Shown here in pieces: positions 33,276 to 39,588 of a DNA stretch of 39,588 nt. The stretch spans positions 1-39,588 of the forward strand of contig CAMWNP010000027.1 in NCBI GenBank assembly GCA_947175645.1. Direction: 5' to 3'. Every line of letters begins with the position of its first letter. Position 1 is the stretch's first letter. A program made the position numbers and the translations under genes. The notes below the pieces were generated by a model that was not told where the DNA came from, did not search any database, and was given only the letters and a program-made list of their open reading frames with translations. Source of the stretch: an uncultured Porphyromonadaceae bacterium. GTDB taxonomy: Bacteria; Bacteroidota; Bacteroidia; Bacteroidales; Muribaculaceae.

Positions 33276-34357
33276 AACGAACGCTTCACATATTTTTTCT
33301 GATACTTTTAATATCGGTTTGTGCTATCACACTGCTCGCGGCCTACGGAGGTGTGTTTGATCCGGCGTATCTCTATGCTCTTCCGGCCATGATAAGCATG
33401 ACATTCCCTATATGGATTGTAGTCATGCCTGTTCTTGCCATCGTTGCCTTTTGTATCCGCCGAAAACTGGCATGGATTCCGGTGATTACTATGGCGTTAT
33501 GCGTTGGTCCGTTCATTGACTTCTGCCCGCTCCATTTCACTCATGAGCAACCGGATTTTGACCCCGGTTTCACTCTTCTTTCATATAACGTGTTCTACTG
33601 CGAGAACTACCTTGACCGTACTAAAACCGTAGAACGCAATCCCACGGTCAGGACCATTCTCGACTCGAACGCTGATGTGGTTTGCCTTCAGGAGACCTTA
33701 CCAATCAATGAGGATAAATTCAGAGGCGTGACGGCGGAACAGATCGACTCGCTTTACATCCGATACCCTTATCGTATTTTTAACAACGGGAATCTGGGCA
33801 TACTGTCGAAATACCCCGCTGACACCATAGCGGCTCCCGATCTGCCCGGTCAGACTGCCTCACTGATGATCGCTGACGTCAATATCCTTGGTGAGATGGT
33901 CCGCTTTTACAATGTTCATCTCCAGTCAATAGGACTGACCGACACTGATAAGGAACTTTACAAGGAACTGACCCGTGGCAACGCTGACAATCACCTGAAA
34001 CAAGCCAAGGAAAGTATTCTGTCGAAACTCCATGCCGCATATAAGAACCGTGCCAATCAAGCACGCCTGATAAAGGAAGTCCTTCAACAGACGACCACAG
34101 AAAATATGGTTGTTTGCGGTGACTTCAATGATATACCAGGATGCTACGCCATGAGAAAGATCCAGTCGGCGGGACTCAAAAATGCCTACACACATGCCGG
34201 ACTCGGTCCCTCACCCACTTATCGCGCCGACAGGTTCTATTTCCACATTGACCAGGTGCTCTACAACAACGGGTTGGCACCAACGGAGATGTACGTAATC
34301 AAAAACACCGGTCAGAGCGACCATCTGCCCGTGCTCACTGACTTTGAGTTCAGATAA
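33272..34357 (+). CDS. Endonuclease/exonuclease/phosphatase (EEP) family membrane protein
   Basis: A 361-residue protein with about three N-terminal transmembrane helices (1-85) and an EEP hydrolase domain. The motifs are LLSYNVF (N106), CLQET (E141), CGDFND and a final SDHLPV, all metal- and phosphate-binding positions of the superfamily. Membrane anchoring suggests a phosphodiester or phospholipid substrate at or beyond the inner membrane, but that is inference. The ATG overlaps the stop of the second rhomboid (ATGA). Confidence 0.9.
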   Translation: MKRTLHIFFLILLISVCAITLLAAYGGVFDPAYLYALPAMISMTFPIWIVVMPVLAIVAFCIRRKLAWIPVITMALCVGPFIDFCPLHFTHEQPDFDPGFTLLSYNVFYCENYLDRTKTVERNPTVRTILDSNADVVCLQETLPINEDKFRGVTAEQIDSLYIRYPYRIFNNGNLGILSKYPADTIAAPDLPGQTASLMIADVNILGEMVRFYNVHLQSIGLTDTDKELYKELTRGNADNHLKQAKESILSKLHAAYKNRANQARLIKEVLQQTTTENMVVCGDFNDIPGCYAMRKIQSAGLKNAYTHAGLGPSPTYRADRFYFHIDQVLYNNGLAPTEMYVIKNTGQSDHLPVLTDFEFR

Positions 34358-34432
34358 ACTTCACATTTATAATATCATACTTAACATCATTAATTTAACA
34401 CAAATCTTTCACATCACATCAAATCTTAACAC

Positions 34433-35914
34433 ATGAAAAAATTATTACTCATTTTCTTGACCTTCATGTCCGGTTTGTGCGTAATGGCTGAGGATTTCAC
34501 AGTATTCCTCAAAAACAGTTCCAACTGGGGCAAACCTACTGTCTGGGCATGGAATCCATCAACCGGCGAGAACTGTACCATGAAAGGGTCATGGCCCGGC
34601 GATGAAATGACAAGGGAAGGTGATCTTTGGAAGTGGACAGCAAAGGCTAATACCACCCCCACCATGATTATCTTTTCAAATAACGGCGGTTCGCAGACAA
34701 AGGATCTCAAATACGTTAACGGTGCAACCTATGATTGCAGCGGAACGATAATCTCAGGTGGCGGTGGCGATGATCCTGTCATTCCCGTCACTCCTCCCGA
34801 AGGCGGTGAGTTCGCACCAGGAAAATATCTTATAACTGACTATTACAAGGTGAACCCCGACGGCAAGGTTGGCTCCAACAAAACCATAGCCGTGGGCAGC
34901 GGACAGAAATGCGGTGCCCTCAGCCACTGGACTGATGCCGAACTGATCTGTCAGGGTGTGGCACGCGACGTATGCATGGCAATCAAGGGTGTACACGAAC
35001 GACCTGTTATCGACACTTATTCCGTTTATGCCGCGTACGACAATGCTAATCTCTACCTCGGAATCCAGTTCGTATACACCGTCTACGATAAATACGGCGA
35101 AGGCTATCAGCCCGGTGAATCAAAGCCTTACAACATGGATGGCAAGATAATGATTGCATTCGATATTGATCCCAAAAAGAGTTGCGACGGCACTCTCACT
35201 AACGGAGCATCCGTGTGGTTTGACAAAAAATACACCACCTTTGACAACGGTATGGACTGCCTTTTCCTCGGTTCTACAAAACCGGGAGTGGGAACACCGG
35301 GACTGTTCGTGCCCAACGCCGCGGGAAAATTTGACTATAACGACCCTAACTCATGCAAGGACCACAACGTGGTTTACGGCTATGATGACGGACTCCTATC
35401 TTCCATAGAGCACATCTGGGGTCAGGAAAAATTCCGCTACGATCCTTCAGCGCTCGAAGGGAATGAAGGTTTTGTCGACCTTATCCCTCAGATTGCCGAA
35501 CTCGGAGGAAAGGACACTGACCACACTTTCTATGAATTCAAGTTCCCGCTGTCTGACCTCGGTATAAATGAGGAATACATCAACACTTACGGTATTGGAG
35601 TGATGGTTGTTGACATCTATGGCTCCAGTGCCCACTCTTGCAACCCCTATGACCCCTCTATGTTCGACAATGTCAACGAGTCATACTCGCAGGATGCGTC
35701 AACATCAAAAGAAAAAGAGGATGAGGACCTGATCACTTACGGCTTCGCAAGGATTGGCAAACTTGCCGGTGATTCAGGTGTGGATGCGATTCCCGGTGAC
35801 AATGACCGTGCTCCTGTAGAATACTTTAATCTCCAAGGTCTTCGCGTCAGCAATCCGGGGCACGGCTTCTTCATCATGCGCCAAGGTAACACCGTGAAAA
35901 AAGTAATATTATAA
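34433..35914 (+). CDS. Secreted starch-binding (CBM26) protein with a DOMON/CBM9-like domain and sorting tag
   Basis: A 493-residue exported protein. After a signal peptide (1-19) comes a CBM26-like module (about 20-105: VFLKNSSNWGKPTVWAWN, GSWPGDEM, WKWTAK). A G/P-rich linker (106-127) leads to a large beta-rich domain (128-450; TYSVYAAYDNANLYLGIQFV, GKIMIAFDIDP, FYEFKFPLSDLGI) that resembles the DOMON/CBM9-like carbohydrate-binding fold. No hydrolase motif is visible. The C-terminal 33 residues (YFNLQGLRVSNPGHGFFIMR) match the tags of the amylase and the CotH protein. It is separated from the CotH gene by 40 bases and probably co-transcribed with it. A role in capturing starch or glycogen outside the cell is likely. 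Confidence 0.8.
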   Translation: MKKLLLIFLTFMSGLCVMAEDFTVFLKNSSNWGKPTVWAWNPSTGENCTMKGSWPGDEMTREGDLWKWTAKANTTPTMIIFSNNGGSQTKDLKYVNGATYDCSGTIISGGGGDDPVIPVTPPEGGEFAPGKYLITDYYKVNPDGKVGSNKTIAVGSGQKCGALSHWTDAELICQGVARDVCMAIKGVHERPVIDTYSVYAAYDNANLYLGIQFVYTVYDKYGEGYQPGESKPYNMDGKIMIAFDIDPKKSCDGTLTNGASVWFDKKYTTFDNGMDCLFLGSTKPGVGTPGLFVPNAAGKFDYNDPNSCKDHNVVYGYDDGLLSSIEHIWGQEKFRYDPSALEGNEGFVDLIPQIAELGGKDTDHTFYEFKFPLSDLGINEEYINTYGIGVMVVDIYGSSAHSCNPYDPSMFDNVNESYSQDASTSKEKEDEDLITYGFARIGKLAGDSGVDAIPGDNDRAPVEYFNLQGLRVSNPGHGFFIMRQGNTVKKVIL

Positions 35915-35954
35915 TTCTGAAATCCAATCATTTAGATAAACTATTGTATATTTT

Positions 35955-37838
35955 ATGAATAAGTTAAAAACAATTCTACTGAGCCTTATCCTGCTGTGCT
36001 CTTTCGGCTATGTCAAAGCATACGATGCAATGGATAATGACGGCTATCCCCTGTTCTATATCCGCGGTGGATTCAATGGCTGGAATGCTGAGCAGAACTA
36101 CTGCATGACGCGTCAGGGCGACCATTACTCCATCACCCTTTCATATCTTGACGGGGAATTCAAGGTAGGTGCCAGCGAATGGCAGAATAACTACGGAGCC
36201 GTTTCAGGCGGTCAGAATGAAATTTCATCGTCAGCAGTTGTCGAGGCGGCACCTAACGGTCCTAACTTCGTGGCTCATAATTTGAACGATGTCACCATTG
36301 AATTCGACATCCGGCGAAATGATTCAGGACAACTCCAGAACACAACCATCAAGTTCACTATAGGAGGTCAGCCCGTCAGCGACGGCACTTCCGGCACTCT
36401 TCCCGTACTTCACATAAACGTGTACAATGAGGACGGAACTTCGTTCAACAATGAAATTATCGACAAGGATCTCAGCCACAAGAACTACTTTACCGGTTCT
36501 TACTGGCTTGACCTCAACGGATGCGAATGGATGGAGGCCGAAGGTGCCAAGTCTATAGGATCCGAGGAGGAACCTCTTCCGCTTCAGATAAAGGCACGAG
36601 GCAACTACACCCGTAAAGCCTTTTCAAAGAAGCCTTTCAAACTGAAACTTGACAAAAAGCAGTCGCTGCTGGGTTTGAGCAAAAGCAAACACTTCGCTAT
36701 CCTTGCACATGCTGATGACAACTACGGCTACATGCGAAACTTCACCGGCTTCAACCTCGGCAAGCGCATCGGTCTTCCCTGGACTCCCTCGCAGCAGCCG
36801 GTTGAGGTAATCATAAACGGTGACTACCGCGGGCTCTATTTCCTCACCGAGTCAATCCGTATTGAATCCGATCGCATTGACATTCAGGAACTTGACGACC
36901 TTGCCACTGACCCTGAACTGATTTCGGGCGGATATCTTGTTGAACTTGACAACTATGATGAGGAGAACCAGATCCGTATGCCCGAACAGTCATACGTTGG
37001 CGGACACTACCTTGATGAACTACGCATTACATGGGACACTCCTGAGGAGTATTCCGATGTGCAGAAACGTTTCGTTACCGAGCAGTTCTCTAACATGAAC
37101 GACTATGTTGGTCAGAACAACGACAAACTATGGAGTTATCTCGACCTTGATGATGCTGCCCGTTACTACATCGTTGAGGAAATAATCTCCCACACCGAGT
37201 CTTATCACGGATCAACATATCTGTTCCGTGACCGTGGCGAAGGTAAGAAATGGCACTTCTCGCCACTGTGGGACTGCGGTAACGCTTTCAATGGCGACAC
37301 TCACAACTATTTCTACAACTGCGACCCCTATGGCAACACCTGGATTCCTTCGCTGCGTGCTAACGAAATGTTCAACGATAAGGTAAAGGAAACCTGGCTC
37401 TGGTTCATGCAGAACCGCTACGACGGACTCATCAATGATCTCAACGATTATTGCTCCCATATTGCCGAGGCTGCCAAAGCCGACCGCAAACGTTGGAAAG
37501 ATACCCCGCAGCCAAACTATGAGGCTCCGCAGCCTGTTGTCGACAACTCTGATATCGAGAGCCGCAAGTATGCTGTAATCAATCATCTCAATGCCAAAAC
37601 CAACTGGCTCAAAAACCAGTTCGGTGATTTCAACCAGGGCTTCTTCGCAGAACCTGAACGTGACACAACTCCTGCGGCATCCCTTCCATCATGGTCATCC
37701 GTGAAGAATGTGCTTTACGAGAATATTGATGCTGATGCAGAATACTTCAATCTCCAGGGTATCCGCATCACCAATCCTGCCAAAGGTCAGATCTACATTC
37801 TCCGTGAAGGTGACAAAACATCCAAGATAATATTCTGA
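35955..37838 (+). CDS. Secreted CotH-kinase family protein with carbohydrate-binding-like N-terminus
   Basis: A 627-residue exported protein with a signal peptide (1-22). An N-terminal beta module (about 30-135; YIRGGFNGWNAEQNYCMT) resembles the starch-binding modules of SusE/SusF-type proteins. The CotH domain (about 148-500) has LQIKARGNYTRKAFSKKPFK, PVEVIINGDYRGLYFLTESI, and the metal-binding motif PLWDCGNAF (D440), where family members more often read WDxD. CotH of Bacillus phosphorylates spore-coat proteins; members in non-sporing gut bacteria have no known target. The C-terminal tag (EYFNLQGIRITNPAKG) is shared with two other secreted proteins here. The nitroreductase gene begins four bases after its stop. 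Confidence 0.85.
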   Translation: MNKLKTILLSLILLCSFGYVKAYDAMDNDGYPLFYIRGGFNGWNAEQNYCMTRQGDHYSITLSYLDGEFKVGASEWQNNYGAVSGGQNEISSSAVVEAAPNGPNFVAHNLNDVTIEFDIRRNDSGQLQNTTIKFTIGGQPVSDGTSGTLPVLHINVYNEDGTSFNNEIIDKDLSHKNYFTGSYWLDLNGCEWMEAEGAKSIGSEEEPLPLQIKARGNYTRKAFSKKPFKLKLDKKQSLLGLSKSKHFAILAHADDNYGYMRNFTGFNLGKRIGLPWTPSQQPVEVIINGDYRGLYFLTESIRIESDRIDIQELDDLATDPELISGGYLVELDNYDEENQIRMPEQSYVGGHYLDELRITWDTPEEYSDVQKRFVTEQFSNMNDYVGQNNDKLWSYLDLDDAARYYIVEEIISHTESYHGSTYLFRDRGEGKKWHFSPLWDCGNAFNGDTHNYFYNCDPYGNTWIPSLRANEMFNDKVKETWLWFMQNRYDGLINDLNDYCSHIAEAAKADRKRWKDTPQPNYEAPQPVVDNSDIESRKYAVINHLNAKTNWLKNQFGDFNQGFFAEPERDTTPAASLPSWSSVKNVLYENIDADAEYFNLQGIRITNPAKGQIYILREGDKTSKIIF

Positions 37839-37842
37839 TATA

Positions 37843-38466
37843 ATGAAACTTAAAAACTTATTTATTGCATCCGCCATGCTTTTCGCTGTCCTTATGGCGG
37901 CATGCACCGGGGGAGGGGAGACCGCAGATCGGGCTGGTGTTGACGAATCCTCAGCGGTTATCAACAACATAATGACCCGCACAAGTGTCCGGCGCTTCAC
38001 CTCACAACCCGTCTCACCCGACACGATCGAGATACTGCTAAAGGCAGGTATGGCCGCACCGACTGCAAAAAATATCAGGCCATGGTCATTTGTAGTGGTC
38101 ACTGAACGTGCTGTTCTTGACTCACTTCAGGCAGTGCATCCCTATTCTAACCTCGCTACTGCTACCGCTGCCATTATCGTATGTGGCGACATGCAGAAGT
38201 ATGACGATGATATCCTCCGCCAGTACTGGATTCAGGACTGCTCGGCTGCAACCGAAAATATCCTTCTGGCTGCCCATTCTCTTGGATTAGGAGCCGTATG
38301 GTGCGGGGTATATCCGGGCCAGGAACGTGTTGCGGGAGTCCGTAAGGTTCTTTCCCTCCCGGGTAACATCATCCCGTTGAATCTCATCACCATGGGTTAT
38401 CCTGATGGTGAACAGACTCCCAAAGATAAATGGAATCCTGAAGTGGTTCACTATCAGAAATGGTAA
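37843..38466 (+). CDS. Nitroreductase family protein with a lipoprotein signal
   Basis: A 207-residue protein whose residues 45-207 are a flavin-dependent nitroreductase domain (TRTSVRRFTSQPVSPDTIE, GMAAPTAKNIRPWSFVVVTE, NILLAAHSLGLGAVWCGVYP, ITMGYPDGE). Most members are cytoplasmic NAD(P)H:FMN enzymes. This one starts MKLKNLFIASAMLFAVLMAAC, a clear lipoprotein signal with C21, placing it in the periplasm or on the outer membrane. The reductant available there is unclear. It is probably translated with the CotH gene. A strong terminator follows. Confidence 0.92.
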   Translation: MKLKNLFIASAMLFAVLMAACTGGGETADRAGVDESSAVINNIMTRTSVRRFTSQPVSPDTIEILLKAGMAAPTAKNIRPWSFVVVTERAVLDSLQAVHPYSNLATATAAIIVCGDMQKYDDDILRQYWIQDCSAATENILLAAHSLGLGAVWCGVYPGQERVAGVRKVLSLPGNIIPLNLITMGYPDGEQTPKDKWNPEVVHYQKW

Positions 38467-38481
38467 ATCCAACCATGTAAC

Positions 38482-38525
38482 AAAAGTAAGAGCGACCCCA
38501 CGGCGGAAGTCGCTCTTACTTTTTA
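38482..38525 (+). terminator. Rho-independent terminator after the nitroreductase gene
   Basis: AAAAGTAAGAGCGAC pairs with GTCGCTCTTACTTTT, a stem of about 15 bp with a 12-base loop and a T-rich end. It closes the CBM26-CotH-nitroreductase transcript. Confidence 0.92.
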
Positions 38526-38767
38526 TATACATCCTTGAAGCGTTTTCCATCCTGTCTACCCGAAGTTTAATTCTGTCCGACGGATGCTCTACCGGCATCT
38601 GTCTCAAAGGAGAACGTCTGTAAGACGTTGATTATCAGTAACCCTGTACGCTGCAGCGAAGCAAAGCGTGCAGGGATAGGCAACTCATATCACTCTCTGG
38701 TGTCCGGCTCAGGACGCCGATTAAATCACGCATGCACCCACACTCCCCACACACCTCATCAGCCCCA

Positions 38768-38803
38768 GTCCGACCAGTCTGACCAGTCTGACCCGTCCGA
38801 CCC
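38768..38803. repeat. Four tandem 9-bp repeats
   Basis: GTCCGACCA, GTCTGACCA, GTCTGACCC, GTCCGACCC in direct succession. They form a possible iterated protein-binding site or a slippage-prone tract about 190 bases upstream of the DUF6291 gene. Confidence 0.9.
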
Positions 38804-38951
38804 ATATTTTTTTGCACTTTTTCCGCATAATTTCGTTCCCGGAAACACCCCCGTAACTCCCTGACCTACCGGAGCAAACACCTGCGAAATTGTCAGACTT
38901 TCCGCCTCACCCCCTCTGACATTTTTTCGTCGGAAAAGCCGTTTTCCATAT

Positions 38952-38959
38952 TACCTTTG
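38952..38959 (+). promoter_or_regulatory. -7 promoter box of the DUF6291 gene
   Basis: TACCTTTG is an exact TAnnTTTG match 30 bases before the ATG. The -33 side is only loosely matched (TTCG at 38926-38929, 22 bases away). Confidence 0.55.
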
Positions 38960-38989
38960 CAGCGACAAACCCACAAAATCAGTAAGAAT

Positions 38990-39588
38990 ATGAAAAACAT
39001 CATCATCAAGGAAGAGTGGATCAAGGCACTCGAGGAAGAATCCGTTGAACTGCGCGACACCGTCATGGGCGCCATCTATGATTACGCACTCCGTGGCAAG
39101 GAACCGGAAGGATTGCCACCCGTGGCAGCAGTGGCCTACAGGCTCATCAAGGCCGAGATCATAGCCATGGAACGTGACCTTGACTTCGACGGCGCACGCG
39201 AAGCCGCCATCCGCAGGAAACGTGCCATGCAGCGGCGTGCCGAACGGCAGGCAGCACGCAACAGCGAGGAAAAACGTCAGAACGCCGGAGCCCGGGTCAT
39301 AACCATAGAGAAACGTCCCATCCACAACGCCCGTCCGCTCCCCAAATCAGGCAAGGTGCCACAGACACACGTCAACGACTACGACCACTTCAATTCATTC
39401 GAGGAGTTCTACGACCTCTACCCCGGGCAGAAAGATGATATCATGGAGGAATACTCACGCCTGGTGTGGCAGTTCGGCAAACTGAACGATGAGATGGACA
39501 CCCTACCCATAGCCCTGCGCAACCACATCGGGTGGCACCGCACCATGACTGAACGAGGTTACCGCACCGGACAGTTCCCCACCATGCA
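38990..39588 (+). CDS. DUF6291-like protein, 3' end beyond the window
   Basis: At least 199 codons, open to the window edge. The N-terminal segment (IKEEWIKALEEESVELRDTV, AIYDYALRGKEPEGLP, AYRLIKAEIIAMERDLDFD) resembles the DUF6291 module found in phage- and element-associated proteins of gut Bacteroidales. A very basic stretch follows (about 66-105, rich in Arg/Ala/Gln: RRKRAMQRRAERQAARN), which could bind nucleic acid. After it comes an acidic YDLYPGQKDDIMEEYSRLVW region. Its codons are more C-rich than those of neighbouring genes. The function is unknown; a replication-initiation or phage-type role is possible by family context only. Confidence 0.7.
   Translation, partial: MKNIIIKEEWIKALEEESVELRDTVMGAIYDYALRGKEPEGLPPVAAVAYRLIKAEIIAMERDLDFDGAREAAIRRKRAMQRRAERQAARNSEEKRQNAGARVITIEKRPIHNARPLPKSGKVPQTHVNDYDHFNSFEEFYDLYPGQKDDIMEEYSRLVWQFGKLNDEMDTLPIALRNHIGWHRTMTERGYRTGQFPTM

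Larger units (their letters stand above)
38526..38989. other. 464-base non-coding region before the DUF6291 gene
   Basis: No gene is supported. It holds an 11-bp hairpin CCCTGTACGCT/AGCGTGCAGGG (38642-38675, all positions paired, one wobble), four tandem 9-bp repeats at 38768-38803, C-rich tracts, and the DUF6291 promoter box. The short open frames across it are low complexity and lack family resemblance. Confidence 0.6.

Noticed and set aside
38768-38803. Possible CRISPR-like array
   Set aside because: The units are only 9 bp and directly adjacent, with no spacers and no cas genes in the window.
38628-38864. A 78-codon open frame in the C-rich intergenic region
   Set aside because: It spans the tandem repeats, is low complexity (repeated SDQSDQSDPSDP-like residues) and has no promoter or family match.

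Overview
The window is a chromosomal stretch of a Bacteroidales bacterium, probably a gut member of the Muribaculaceae or a close relative. The evidence is the recurrent Bacteroidetes-type promoter (a -33 TTG/TTTG and a -7 TAnnTTTG about 19-22 bases apart), the near absence of Shine-Dalgarno sequences, a BtuG/BtuB vitamin B12 locus, GH13/CBM26 starch-active secreted proteins with Bacteroidetes C-terminal tags, and TIGR02757, DUF5715 and DUF6291 family proteins. Family names come from motif recognition, not from database searches.

Layout: a truncated tRNA-Asn and its terminator (1-90); an S41 protease, mfd and a TIGR02757 gene (387-6181, +); a leftward operon of a DUF5715 lipoprotein, an AsmA-like protein and a Dna2-like nuclease-helicase (13285-6191); glf and a probable galactofuranosyltransferase (13419-15571, +); pta and ackA (18195-15781, -), split by a 193-bp MITE-like insertion; a cobalamin riboswitch with btuG and btuB (18280-21655, +); a NatA/NatB-type ABC exporter (24052-21807, -); thymidine kinase and a YhcH-family protein (24223-25343, +); a secreted alpha-amylase (25517-28360, +); a truncated TolC relic and a degenerate M23 protein (-); an OmpA-family porin (+); tRNA-Ser(GCT) (-); two rhomboids and an endonuclease/exonuclease/phosphatase protein (31793-34357, +); a starch-binding protein, a CotH-kinase protein and a lipoprotein nitroreductase (34433-38466, +); and a DUF6291 gene running off the right edge.

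The main functional themes are envelope biology, acetate fermentation (Pta/AckA), B12 capture, and extracellular alpha-glucan binding and degradation. Three secreted proteins (amylase, CBM26 protein, CotH protein) end in the same roughly 32-residue tag, which suggests a shared sorting route.

The least expected signals are non-coding. (1) A MITE between pta and ackA can be removed on paper: deleting it with one TAA duplication restores a pta frame whose TGA overlaps the ackA ATG. (2) A three-copy repeat sits at convergent gene ends, and its terminal hairpin shows compensatory base changes between copies. One copy is fused to the truncated tolC gene. I saw no CRISPR array, no complete insertion sequence and no clear prophage. 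No wholly new multi-gene system can be claimed from the sequence alone.
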